Positions 9,438 through 16,944 of a stretch of DNA of 50,332 nucleotides are shown here, one piece after another; the first letter of the stretch is position 1, and each line of letters begins with the position of its first letter. The position numbers and the translations under genes are program-made. The notes under the pieces were generated by a model that was not told the DNA's origin, ran no database searches, and saw nothing but the letters and a program-made list of their open reading frames with translations. Source of the DNA: Devosia sp. (GTDB lineage: Bacteria > Pseudomonadota > Alphaproteobacteria > Rhizobiales > Devosiaceae); NCBI RefSeq assembly GCF_028290435.1, contig NZ_JAQGJV010000063.1:1-50332 (forward strand), written 5' to 3'.

Positions 9438-10301
9438 GTGGCCGCAAGCAATCCCACCGTCGCCGTCATCACCCCGGCCTTTGCCGCCATGGGCACGCTC
9501 GTCACCACGGTGCGCAGCGTGCTGGCGCAAACCTATCCGCATTGGGAATTGGTCATCGTTTCCGATGACGGTGTGGACTATCTCCGGTTCCTGGCCGAGC
9601 ACGGCATGGCCGATAGCCGGATCGGCCAGTTGAGCAGCGGCAAGGTTGGCGGCGGGGCATCGGCGGCGCGCAACCTGGCGCTCGATGCCATCACCGCGCC
9701 TTATGCGGCGATTCTCGATGCTGATGACCGGCTCAAGCCGCAAAAGCTGGAGCGGGCGGTGGCAGCGTTGGAGCACCACGGCATTGTCACCACCGCGCTG
9801 GACGTGATGGACGAGCAGTTCAACCATTTACGCGATGTGGCGGCCGGTCCTGACCGGGAGCTCACGCCCGGCGCGCATAAATGGGTCAACGTGTCGATGG
9901 ATTCGATGGTGGTCTGGGATCGCGCCAAGGCCGATGCCCGCTACGACCTGACCATGAGCAACATGACCGACCTGGAATTGCTGCTGCAGCTCTACCGCAC
10001 CGTGCCGGCCTCCTTCCATCTCGGCACGCCGCTGCACGACTACATCAAGCGCGCCGGCTCGATGAGCAATGGCGAAAAGACCGCGGCGGGCATGGTGGCG
10101 AGCAAGACCACACTGCTGCAGCGGCTGGGGAGCGGCTATTACCCGCTGGCGCCGGGTGGCGTAGAAGGCATGGCCGAGTTCCTGGCGGTGTCCTTGGAGG
10201 CAGAGAAGCACTATACTGCGGCGCTTGCCGCGCAACCCGGGCTGTTGTTCGAGGATCACCTGGAGCCCCGGCTTGAGGCAAAAAAACAGGCGGCTCCGTA
10301 A
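9438..10301 (+). CDS. Family-2 glycosyltransferase
   Basis: A 287-residue soluble GT-A enzyme. It starts with the classic nucleotide-sugar-binding strand (VAVITPAFAAMGTLVTTVRSV), followed by ELVIVSDDG and the metal-binding ILDADD at residues 92-97. Donor and acceptor are unknown. The GTG start has GGAG 7 bases upstream. The last codons (KKQAAP) and the stop TAA are encoded inside the convergent intrinsic terminator of the minus-strand gene at 10336, so the coding tail and that terminator share DNA. There is no membrane segment and no adjacent polysaccharide cluster that would reveal the product. Confidence 0.87.
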   Translation: MAASNPTVAVITPAFAAMGTLVTTVRSVLAQTYPHWELVIVSDDGVDYLRFLAEHGMADSRIGQLSSGKVGGGASAARNLALDAITAPYAAILDADDRLKPQKLERAVAALEHHGIVTTALDVMDEQFNHLRDVAAGPDRELTPGAHKWVNVSMDSMVVWDRAKADARYDLTMSNMTDLELLLQLYRTVPASFHLGTPLHDYIKRAGSMSNGEKTAAGMVASKTTLLQRLGSGYYPLAPGGVEGMAEFLAVSLEAEKHYTAALAAQPGLLFEDHLEPRLEAKKQAAP

Positions 10302-10310
10302 GGAGCCGCC
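10280..10310 (-). terminator. Intrinsic terminator of the first 104-residue secreted protein gene
   Basis: On the minus strand, GGCGGCTCC, loop TTAC and GGAGCCGCC are followed by TGTTTTTTT. The stem is a perfect 9 bp. It overlaps the final codons of the convergent glycosyltransferase. A near copy follows the paralogue at 10841-10871. Confidence 0.9.
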
Positions 10311-10335
10311 CGATGATCAGGCCCGATTGGGTCGC

Positions 10336-10650
10336 TTAGAGCACGTAGAGAGTCACATTGGTGCCGCTGCCGCTGATGCCGACGACGTCGGACGGCGCAT
10401 AGCCCTGGGCGGCGAGCGAGTTGGTGACGTACTTGTTGTTCATGACGCGGTGCTGGAGAGCAGCATTGTCGGTTTCGATCTTGAGGAAACGTGCATCAGT
10501 GGGGGTAACGGTCTCGATGGTGGCGTAGCTTGCGTCACTGAGGGCGTTCAGCGCGTTGTAGCCGCCCATGGCATCGGCAGGGTTGGCATAAGCGGCGGTA
10601 GCGCCGATCATCAGGGTTGCGGTCAGGGCGATAAGCTTGAAGGTTTTCAT
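10336..10650 (-). CDS. Small secreted protein, 104 residues, paralogue of the gene at 10898
   Basis: Not recognised by name. It has an N-terminal Sec signal (MKTFKLIALTATLMIGATAAYA, cleavage probably after AYA), then about 82 residues without cysteines. It aligns without gaps to the protein encoded at 10898-11212, with about 57 of 104 positions identical by hand count. Best conserved are ALSDASYAT, AAQGYAPSDVVGI and the C terminus NVTLYVL. A GGAAACC stretch precedes the ATG. An ECF-sigma-like promoter lies about 55 bp upstream and a terminator follows, so it is a single-gene transcript. A periplasmic, stress-induced role is inferred from the signal peptide and the promoter type. Confidence 0.8.
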   Translation of the reverse strand: MKTFKLIALTATLMIGATAAYANPADAMGGYNALNALSDASYATIETVTPTDARFLKIETDNAALQHRVMNNKYVTNSLAAQGYAPSDVVGISGSGTNVTLYVL

Positions 10651-10703
10651 AATGGTTTCCTTGGTTTAGGTGACGCTCGGCTGTTGTCGAACTCATATGG
10701 ATA

Positions 10704-10730
10704 TACGCAGGCCCGTCCGGAATCGTTTCA
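10704..10730 (-). promoter_or_regulatory. ECF-sigma-like promoter of the 104-residue gene at 10336
   Basis: On the minus strand, TGAAAC (10725-10730), 17 bases, CGTA (10704-10707). The paralogous gene has GGAAAC-17-CGTT in the same relative place. Further upstream, TGAACACTCATTT (plus-strand reading, 10748-10760) is also shared by the two copies. GAAAC/CGT-type boxes are typical of extracytoplasmic-function sigma factors; which factor is not known. Confidence 0.5.
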
Positions 10731-10840
10731 GCATTGCCGCGTTATTCTGAACACTCATTTGTGTGCGTTCGGGCTGCAACCATATTGGAAGGGTGTTAGC
10801 CACGGCCTGCCGCGGATCATCTGAGGGCAAGGCTACAGGC

Positions 10841-10871
10841 AAAAAAACAGGCGGCCCCTTGTGGAGCCGCC
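10841..10871 (-). terminator. Intrinsic terminator of the second 104-residue secreted protein gene
   Basis: On the minus strand, GGAGCCGCC-like and GGCGGCCCC-like arms with one mismatch are followed by TGTTTTTTT. It is nearly the same sequence as the terminator at 10280-10310, so the duplication included the 3' flank. Confidence 0.85.
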
Positions 10872-10897
10872 CGATGGTCAGAGCGACAGCTAAACGC

Positions 10898-11212
10898 CTA
10901 GAGCGCGTAAAGCGTGATGTTGCTGCCGGTGCCGGTGATGCCGATGATATCGGAGGGCGCATAGCCCTGGGCCGCGACGGTCGCAGAAATTGCGTGGTTC
11001 TGGCGGATAAGAGCCTGCAGCGACGCCGTGTCGGTATCGATCCTGAGCGACCTGGCTTCACCGGGGTTTACCTTGAGAACGGTGGCGTAGCGGGCGTCGC
11101 TCAGGGCGCTGAGGGCATCAATGCCGCCATGGGACGAGTGGGGGCTGGCATAGGCGGCAGAGGCGCCAGCCAGCAGCGTTGCAGTCACGACGATGATCTT
11201 GAGGGTGTTCAT
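10898..11212 (-). CDS. Small secreted protein, 104 residues, paralogue of the gene at 10336
   Basis: Not recognised. It has the same length as its downstream paralogue and aligns to it without gaps (about 55% identity by hand count). The signal peptide MNTLKIIVVTATLLAGASAAYA is followed by a short cysteine-free domain ending GTGSNITLYAL. The start at 11212 is chosen because it matches the paralogue and has GGAG 6 bases upstream; an ATG 12 bases earlier is in frame but less likely. It has its own ECF-like promoter (11264-11290) and terminator. Divergence between the copies is concentrated in the middle (residues 66-79), while the ends are conserved. Confidence 0.8.
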   Translation of the reverse strand: MNTLKIIVVTATLLAGASAAYASPHSSHGGIDALSALSDARYATVLKVNPGEARSLRIDTDTASLQALIRQNHAISATVAAQGYAPSDIIGITGTGSNITLYAL

Positions 11213-11263
11213 GGTATTCTCCATAGCTTGGTAACGCTCGGCTATTGTCGAACTCATGGGCAC

Positions 11264-11290
11264 AACGCGGCAGGCCGGGCACAAGTTTCC
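11264..11290 (-). promoter_or_regulatory. ECF-sigma-like promoter of the 104-residue gene at 10898
   Basis: On the minus strand, GGAAAC (11285-11290), 17 bases, CGTT (11264-11267). This is close to the GGAAC...CGTT pattern of the alphaproteobacterial general stress factor EcfG, though with one extra A in the -35 box. The shared element TGAACACTCATTT lies at 11309-11321 (plus-strand reading), at almost the same distance as in the other copy. Confidence 0.55.
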
Positions 11291-11380
11291 ACATTACCAC
11301 TATTTTAGTGAACACTCATTTTTGCTGGTTCATGAATAAACGGTAATGTGGCGGCCAGCTTGGACCCGCGTCACGCGCTC

Positions 11381-11409
11381 TTGCCTTCTCCCCCTATTCC
11401 CCCTATAGA
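11381..11409 (+). promoter_or_regulatory. Sigma-70 promoter of rpmI-rplT
   Basis: TTGCCT (11381-11386), 17 bases that are almost all C and T, TATAGA (11404-11409). The rpsT promoter at 46208 has the same design. The predicted leader is about 95 nt, long enough for ribosomal-protein autoregulation, but no structure was folded. Confidence 0.7.
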
Positions 11410-11508
11410 CGCCACTTCTCCGGACCGCCCGGCCAACAGGCATGCCGTGGCGGTCTTTGAAAGCGATAGGCCCTCAAGTCCTATCTACGAACACCAAGGA
11501 CCCGCAAA

Positions 11509-11709
11509 ATGCCCAAGATGAAGACGAAATCTGGCGCGAAGAAGCGTTTCAGTTTCACAGCGACTGGCAGAGTCAAAGCAGGCGTGGCCGGCAAGCGCCA
11601 CCGTTTGATCAACCATTCGGCCAAGTACATTCGCACCAATCGCGGGACCAAGATCCTGCAAAAGGGTGATGAAGGTCTGGTCAAGTGGTACATGCCCTAC
11701 AATCGCTAA
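11509..11709 (+). CDS. rpmI: 50S ribosomal protein L35
   Basis: 66 residues, rich in Lys/Arg, the normal length. It begins [14 protein letters not shown], and HRLINHS lies near the middle, as in L35 across bacteria. AAGGA precedes the ATG by a few bases. It is followed 23 bp later by rplT. infC, which often heads this operon elsewhere, is located separately at 32970. Confidence 0.97.
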   Translation: MPKMKTKSGAKKRFSFTATGRVKAGVAGKRHRLINHSAKYIRTNRGTKILQKGDEGLVKWYMPYNR

Positions 11710-11732
11710 GAACGCTGAAAGGAAGCTGACAC

Positions 11733-12137
11733 ATGTCACGCGTTAAAAGAGGCGTTACCAATCACGCCCGTCACAAGAAAGTTCTCAAAGCTGCGGAAGG
11801 CTATTATGGCCGCCGCAAGTCTACGATCCGTATCGCCAAGCAGGCCGTCGAAAAGGCCGGCCAGTACGCGTATCGCGATCGTCGCGTCAAGAAGCGGAAT
11901 TTCCGCGCTCTGTGGATTCAGCGTATCAACGCCGCCGTGCGGGATTACGGGCTGACCTATGGCCGATTTATCGACGGCCTCAGCAAGGCTGAGATTGCCG
12001 TCGACCGCAAGGTGCTCTCCGATCTCGCGATCACCGAGCCCGCAGCGTTCGGTGTGCTGGTCGAAAAGGCCAAGACTGCTCTCGCGTATCTGGAATCGGT
12101 TGATGCCGTGACCCATGCCCGCGTGACCGCCGCCTAA
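11733..12137 (+). CDS. rplT: 50S ribosomal protein L20
   Basis: 134 residues, slightly longer at the C terminus than the ~117 of E. coli, as is usual in alphaproteobacteria. It begins [19 protein letters not shown] and contains [20 protein letters not shown], both characteristic. The ribosome site AAGGAAG is 9 bases upstream. It binds 23S rRNA early in large-subunit assembly. An intrinsic terminator follows. Confidence 0.98.
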   Translation: MSRVKRGVTNHARHKKVLKAAEGYYGRRKSTIRIAKQAVEKAGQYAYRDRRVKKRNFRALWIQRINAAVRDYGLTYGRFIDGLSKAEIAVDRKVLSDLAITEPAAFGVLVEKAKTALAYLESVDAVTHARVTAA

Positions 12138-12163
12138 TCTGCCGTCCTCGCTGAGGCCGAAAA

Positions 12164-12208
12164 ATTGCGCCTTGCGCCGCCCGAGAAGGGCTGGCGCGGG
12201 GCGTTTTT
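12164..12208 (+). terminator. Intrinsic terminator between rplT and pheS
   Basis: The arms GCGCCTTGCGCC and GGCGCGGGGCG (with G-T wobbles) enclose an inner GCCC/GGGC pair and are followed by TTTTTGTTT. It separates the ribosomal genes from pheS by termination or attenuation. No leader peptide rich in Phe codons was found upstream. Confidence 0.75.
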
Positions 12209-12248
12209 GTTTGCTCTAAACACCCGCGCTTTCCTACGGAACCTTGCC

Positions 12249-13379
12249 ATGTCACTCGATAGTCAGATCGACGCCCTCCGCACCGAGCTAGCCGCCGCCA
12301 TTGCGGCCGCGACCGATGACGCCAGCCTTGATGCCGTGCGCGTCGCCGCTTTGGGCAAGAAGGGCAGCGTTTCGGCGCTGCTGGCCTCGCTGGGCAGCAT
12401 GGCGCCCGAAGAGCGCAAAAGCGCCGGCCCCGCCATCAACGAGCTGAAAAACGAGATTGCCGGCCTGATCGAGACGGCCAGTTCAGCCCTCAAGGGCGCG
12501 GCGCTCGAAGCCAGGCTCAAGGCCGAAACCGTGGACATCACCCTGCCGCTGCAGCCGGCGCCGACCGCGCGCGGCCGCATCCATCCGATCAGCCAGACGC
12601 TGGACGAAATCACCGCCATCTTCTCGGATATGGGTTTTTCCATCGCCGAAGGCCCCGATATCGAGACCGACTATTTCAATTTCACCGCGCTCAACTTCCC
12701 CGAGGGCCATCCGGCCCGGGAAATGCACGACACCTTCTTCATGAAGCCGGGCCCGGACGGGGTGAAGAAGCTGCTGCGCACCCATACTTCGCCCGTGCAG
12801 ATGCGCGTCATGCAGCTCGGCAATGAAAAGCCGGCCGCCGGCTACATCACCCCGCGCATGGACCCGCCCATTCGCGTGGTCATCCCTGGCCGCACCTATC
12901 GCAATGACAGCGACCAGACCCATACCCCGATGTTCCATCAGGTCGAGGGGCTGGTGATCGACAAATCGAGCCATATCGGCCAGCTCCGCTGGGTGCTGGA
13001 GGAATTCCTCAAGGCCTATTTCGAGGTTCCCAACGTCACCCTGCGCTTCCGCCCCAGCTTCTTCCCGTTCACTGAGCCCAGTATGGAAGTCGACGTGCAA
13101 TGCGATCGCTCGGGCTCGGAAGTGAAAATCGGCGAAGGCAGCGATTGGCTGGAAATTTTGGGCTGCGGCATGGTGCATCCCAATGTCATCCGCAATGCCG
13201 GGCTCGATCCCGACGTCTACCAGGGCTTTGCCTGGGGCATGGGGATCGATCGCATCGCCATGCTGAAATACGGCATGCCGGACCTGCGCGCCTTCTTCGA
13301 CGCCGACCAGCGCTGGCTGGATCACTATGGATTCCGGCCGCTGGACCTGCCGACGCTGTTTGGCGGGCTGAGCCAGTAA
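12249..13379 (+). CDS. pheS: Phenylalanine-tRNA ligase alpha subunit
   Basis: Catalytic alpha chain of the alpha2beta2 PheRS, charging tRNA-Phe in the cytoplasm. It has 376 residues from the ATG at 12249. The N-terminal coiled-coil arm (about 1-100) is followed by the class II core: [10 protein letters not shown], motif 2 in [17 protein letters not shown], and motif 3 in [14 protein letters not shown] near the C terminus. Longer in-frame readings extend back through the terminator and are rejected. The beta-subunit gene pheT does not follow directly; two genes lie between. Confidence 0.97.
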   Translation: MSLDSQIDALRTELAAAIAAATDDASLDAVRVAALGKKGSVSALLASLGSMAPEERKSAGPAINELKNEIAGLIETASSALKGAALEARLKAETVDITLPLQPAPTARGRIHPISQTLDEITAIFSDMGFSIAEGPDIETDYFNFTALNFPEGHPAREMHDTFFMKPGPDGVKKLLRTHTSPVQMRVMQLGNEKPAAGYITPRMDPPIRVVIPGRTYRNDSDQTHTPMFHQVEGLVIDKSSHIGQLRWVLEEFLKAYFEVPNVTLRFRPSFFPFTEPSMEVDVQCDRSGSEVKIGEGSDWLEILGCGMVHPNVIRNAGLDPDVYQGFAWGMGIDRIAMLKYGMPDLRAFFDADQRWLDHYGFRPLDLPTLFGGLSQ

Positions 13380-13380
13380 C

Positions 13381-13644
13381 ATGGCGTGGACGGAACGCTG
13401 GGGCATTTCGGGCGAAATGGCGGAGGTCGAGCGTGAGCTTGGCCTCGTGCCCGGCCGCTATTCCCAGCAGCCGACCGACGAACGTGTCACGCTGCCGGAC
13501 CCGATCTACCCCAAGCAGAGCCAGACCTTTTTTATCGACCTGATGACTGATGCGGTCACGGGCAAAGTCTGGAAACTCGGCCTCAACGAAATCACCAACG
13601 GCGTCTACGCGCTGATCTACCAGCCATTCGGAAACCCAAATTGA
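13381..13644 (+). CDS. Hypothetical 87-residue protein between pheS and the exonuclease
   Basis: Not recognised. The ATG is one base after the pheS stop, and the stop overlaps the TTG start of the next gene, so translation is coupled on both sides. The product begins MAWTERWGISGEMAEVEREL and contains a DPIYPKQSQTFFIDLMTD stretch. It is soluble and mildly acidic, without cysteines or a signal peptide. Its location inside the phe operon suggests constitutive expression; no function is proposed. Confidence 0.78.
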   Translation: MAWTERWGISGEMAEVERELGLVPGRYSQQPTDERVTLPDPIYPKQSQTFFIDLMTDAVTGKVWKLGLNEITNGVYALIYQPFGNPN

Positions 13645-14276
13645 CCGAAGAGCCAGTCCCAAACCCGATCTTCATCGTCACCGATATCGAGGCCGATGGC
13701 CCGACGCCGCTGCATTCCTCGATGCTGAGCTTTGCTTCGGTGGCGGTGGATGCGGCGGGCAATCGCTATGGCGAGTTCGAGGCCAACCTGCTGCCGCGTC
13801 CGGACAAGAAGCCTGACGACGTCACCATGGCATGGTGGCAGACCCAGCCCGAAGCCTGGGTGCATGCGATCCATGAAGCCGAGCCGGCGGAAATCGTCAT
13901 GCCGCGCTTTGCCGACTGGGTGGATAGCCTGCCGGGCCCGCATGTGTTCGCCGCCGCGCCGATGATTTTCGATGGTCTGTGGATGGACCATTATCTCGAT
14001 CTGTTCGCCGGCACGCGTGTGCTGGGCGGGCCGTTCAAGACGCGGCAGATTTTCCGAGGCGGCGGGGTCTGCCTTTATACCATGGCCGGCACTTTGCGCG
14101 GCGCGCCCTATCTGAACTGGGGCATGCAGCGTGCGCCGGCGGAGTGGTATGGCCACATCGTGCATTCCCACAAGGCCATCGACGACGCCCGCGGCTTCGC
14201 CAATGTGCTGGTCAAACTGTTCGAATTGTCTGCGGCACTGCCGCGTATCGACGCTACCGAAAGCATGTACCAATGA
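13641..14276 (+). CDS. DEDDh-type 3'-5' exonuclease domain protein
   Basis: 211 residues, a size fitting a stand-alone RNase T/DnaQ-like nuclease. Metal-binding residues of the family are visible: D15 and E17 in TDIEADG, and H177 with D182 in HSHKAIDDAR. The TTG start at 13641 overlaps the previous stop; its position is supported because the first catalytic aspartate lies only 15 residues in. The 3' end overlaps pheT (ATGA). The substrate (RNA or DNA) is unknown. The WNWGMQ-type tail region and the WVHAIHE segment are not seen in classic DnaQ, so it is a divergent member. Confidence 0.82.
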   Translation: MTEEPVPNPIFIVTDIEADGPTPLHSSMLSFASVAVDAAGNRYGEFEANLLPRPDKKPDDVTMAWWQTQPEAWVHAIHEAEPAEIVMPRFADWVDSLPGPHVFAAAPMIFDGLWMDHYLDLFAGTRVLGGPFKTRQIFRGGGVCLYTMAGTLRGAPYLNWGMQRAPAEWYGHIVHSHKAIDDARGFANVLVKLFELSAALPRIDATESMYQ

Positions 14277-16699
14277 AATTCACCCTCGACTGGCTCAAAG
14301 ACCATCTCGATACCGACGCGTCGGTCGACGAGATTTCCACGACCCTGACCACGGTTGGCCTCGAAGTCGAAGGCGTCGAGAACCAGGGCAAGCGCCTCGA
14401 AAAATTCGTCATCGCCCAGGTGGTGAAGGCCGAACCGCATCCCAATTCCGATCACCTCAATATCTGCAAGGTGGACGCGGGCACCGGCGAATTGATCGAC
14501 GTCGTGTGTGGGGCGCCGAACGTGGTGACCGGTATGAAGAGCGTCTTCGCCTTCCCCGGCACCTATATTCCGGGCAAGGATTTCGAGCTGAAAGGTGGGG
14601 TCGTCATTCGTGGCGCGCCCTCCAATGGCATGCTCTGCTCGGCCGCTGAGCTCGAACTCAGCAACGACCATGACGGCATCATCACGCTGCCGAACGACGC
14701 GCCGATCGGGGCCAAATATGTCGATTATGCGGGCATCAACGGCGTGGTGTTCGATATCTCGATCACCCCCAATCGTGGCGACGCAACGGGCGTCTATGGC
14801 GTGGCGCGCGATCTCGCCGCTTTCGGCATCGGCACGCTGAAAACGACCGATATGTCGCCGGTCCCGTCCAGGGGGGAGAGCCCCATCGCGCCGCTGCCGC
14901 ATCAGTTCGGCGCGGACGAGCCCAAGGCGATCCGCAAGTTCGGCGGGCGCTATATCCGCAATGTGAAAAACGGCCCATCCCCGGCCTGGCTGCAGGCGCG
15001 GCTGCGCGCCGTGGGCCTGCGGCCCATCAATGCCATTGTCGATATCACCAATCTGGTGTCGCTCGGCTGGGGCCGGCCGCTGCATGCCTATGATGCCGAC
15101 AAGATTGTCGGCGCGCCGGTGCTGCGCAATGCCAAGGCGGGCGAGCAGTTCGATGCGCTCGACAACAAGATCTATGCGCTCGACGAGACCATGACGGTGA
15201 TCGCCGACGATGTTGGTGCGCTCTGCCTCGGCGGCGTCATGGGCGGCATTCGCTCGGGCACGACGGACGAGACCGTCAACGTGTTCATGGAATGCGCCAG
15301 CTGGGACCCCGAGCTGATCGCCCGCACCGGCCGCAAGACCGGCATCATCTCCGATGCCCGCTACCGGCTGGAACGTGGCGTCGATCCGGCGCTGACCGAA
15401 CCGGGGCTCGAGCTGGCCACGCGGCTGGTGCTGGAGCTGTGTGGCGGCGAGCCGATGGAGCCGGCGATTTCGGGCGAGGACGTGTTCGCCAATACCACGG
15501 TGGAATTCCCCTTCAATGAGGTCAAGCGGCTGACCGGGCTGACCGTCGAGCCGTTCATCGCCACCGCGATCCTGAGCAAGCTTGGCTTCGAGATCGAAGG
15601 GCGCGGCGAAGTGGTTTCGGTCAAGGTGCCAAGCTGGCGCCCGGACGTGACGCAAAAGGCCGATCTGGCCGAAGAAGTCATGCGCATGGTGGGCGTCGAC
15701 AATATCCCCGTCGAGCCACTGCCGCGGTTGAACCATGTGGCGCAGCGCATGCTGACCACGATCCAGAACCGCCGCCGCATTGCCCGCCGGGCGTTGGCCG
15801 CACGCGGGCTGGACGAGGCCGTGACCTGGTCGTTCATTTCGCATGACGAGGCCGTGCGGTTTGGTGGTGGGCAGGAAACCCTGCAACTCGCCAATGCCAT
15901 CGCCGCCGATATGACCGACATGCGGCCGTCGCTGCTGCCGGGTCTGCTGGCTGCGGCGCGGCGCAACGGCAATCGCGGCATTGCGGACTTGGCGCTGTTC
16001 GAAGTGGGGCAGGTGTTCTTGAGCGATGCGCCCGAGGGGCAGCATACCTATGCGACCGGCATTCGCACCGGCACGGCCAAGCTCAGTGGCTCGGGCCGGC
16101 ATTGGGACGGCAAGGCGACCCCGGTCGGCGTGTTCGACGCCAAGGCTGATTTGGCCGCGGTGCTCGATGCATTGGGTGTCGATATCGACAAGGTCCAATT
16201 GCTGGCCGAGCCGGCGCCATGGAGCCATCCGGGTCGCGGCGGGCGCATTGCGCTGGGGCCGAAGGTGACGCTGGGCTGGTTCGGCGAACTGCATCCGGCC
16301 TGGATCAGCGCCATGGACCTGGAAGGCCCGATCGCAGCGTTCGAAATCGACCTCGATGCGCTGCCCGAACCGCGCAGGAAGCCGACCAAGACCAAGCCGG
16401 CGCTGGACCTGTCGGCGCTGATGCCATTGAGCCGCGACTTTGCCTTCGTGGTCGACAAGGCGGTGACCGCTGCGGTCATTCTGCGCGCGGCGCGGGGGGC
16501 GGATAAGGGTCTGATCACGGACGTGAATGTATTCGACGTGTTCGAGGGGGTTCATGTCGGCGAGGGCAAGAAATCCGTCGCCATCGCGGTTACGCTGCAG
16601 CCCAAGGACAAGACCCTGACCGACGAGGAAATCGACAAGGTTTCGGCGTCGATTGTCGGGGCGGTGACGAAGAGCACCGGCGGGGTGTTGCGGGCTTAA
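14273..16699 (+). CDS. pheT: Phenylalanine-tRNA ligase beta subunit
   Basis: Structural and editing chain of PheRS, 808 residues, the normal length. It begins MKFTLDWLKDHL; a tRNA-binding EMAP-like domain spans about 40-150 (VVKAEPHPNSDHLNICKVD). B3/B4 editing and B5 domains (ITPNRGDATGVYGVARDLAA around 163-182) lie in the middle, and the C-terminal anticodon-binding FDX-ACB domain (SRDFAFVVDKAV onward) closes the protein. The ATG overlaps the exonuclease stop. Followed by a palindromic intergenic element rather than a clear terminator. Confidence 0.97.
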   Translation: MKFTLDWLKDHLDTDASVDEISTTLTTVGLEVEGVENQGKRLEKFVIAQVVKAEPHPNSDHLNICKVDAGTGELIDVVCGAPNVVTGMKSVFAFPGTYIPGKDFELKGGVVIRGAPSNGMLCSAAELELSNDHDGIITLPNDAPIGAKYVDYAGINGVVFDISITPNRGDATGVYGVARDLAAFGIGTLKTTDMSPVPSRGESPIAPLPHQFGADEPKAIRKFGGRYIRNVKNGPSPAWLQARLRAVGLRPINAIVDITNLVSLGWGRPLHAYDADKIVGAPVLRNAKAGEQFDALDNKIYALDETMTVIADDVGALCLGGVMGGIRSGTTDETVNVFMECASWDPELIARTGRKTGIISDARYRLERGVDPALTEPGLELATRLVLELCGGEPMEPAISGEDVFANTTVEFPFNEVKRLTGLTVEPFIATAILSKLGFEIEGRGEVVSVKVPSWRPDVTQKADLAEEVMRMVGVDNIPVEPLPRLNHVAQRMLTTIQNRRRIARRALAARGLDEAVTWSFISHDEAVRFGGGQETLQLANAIAADMTDMRPSLLPGLLAAARRNGNRGIADLALFEVGQVFLSDAPEGQHTYATGIRTGTAKLSGSGRHWDGKATPVGVFDAKADLAAVLDALGVDIDKVQLLAEPAPWSHPGRGGRIALGPKVTLGWFGELHPAWISAMDLEGPIAAFEIDLDALPEPRRKPTKTKPALDLSALMPLSRDFAFVVDKAVTAAVILRAARGADKGLITDVNVFDVFEGVHVGEGKKSVAIAVTLQPKDKTLTDEEIDKVSASIVGAVTKSTGGVLRA

Positions 16700-16742
16700 G
16701 CTGCCATCTGTGGCTTTTCTGGGCCCCTGAACTTTCAGTCGA

Positions 16743-16887
16743 CACCCTCCCCCTTGCGGGGAGGGATTAAGGGTGGGGGTACGGTTGAATACCGAGCCTG
16801 TGGAAGCACACCCCCTTCCGGCTCGATCACGGACTTAGCGAAGGGCTAAGTCCTATCTCGCTCTCCCTCCCCGCAAGGGGGAGGGTG
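16743..16887. repeat. Intergenic inverted repeat, type 2 (copy after pheT)
   Basis: Near-complementary arms of about 24 bases at 16743-16766 and 16864-16887, each itself containing a CCTCCCC/GGGGAGG palindrome. Between them lies another hairpin around GACTTAGC-GGGCTAAGTC (16831-16852). The 245-bp gap between pheT and the nucleotidyltransferase holds nothing else I can identify. Related elements occur at 31886, 46049 and 48998. Confidence 0.7.
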
Positions 16888-16944
16888 GCAGACTGCGCCA
16901 TCGCGCACTGGACATAGTTCGTCCCGCCCGCTCATATCCGCCCC

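Noticed and set aside
10225..10824. 199-codon plus-strand frame over the first secreted protein gene
   Set aside because: Antisense to a gene with signal peptide, promoter, terminator and a paralogue; the plus-strand translation shows no such support.
14108..16555. 815-codon open frame antisense to pheT
   Set aside because: It is a mirror frame produced by high GC codon use; pheT on the other strand has full family motifs.
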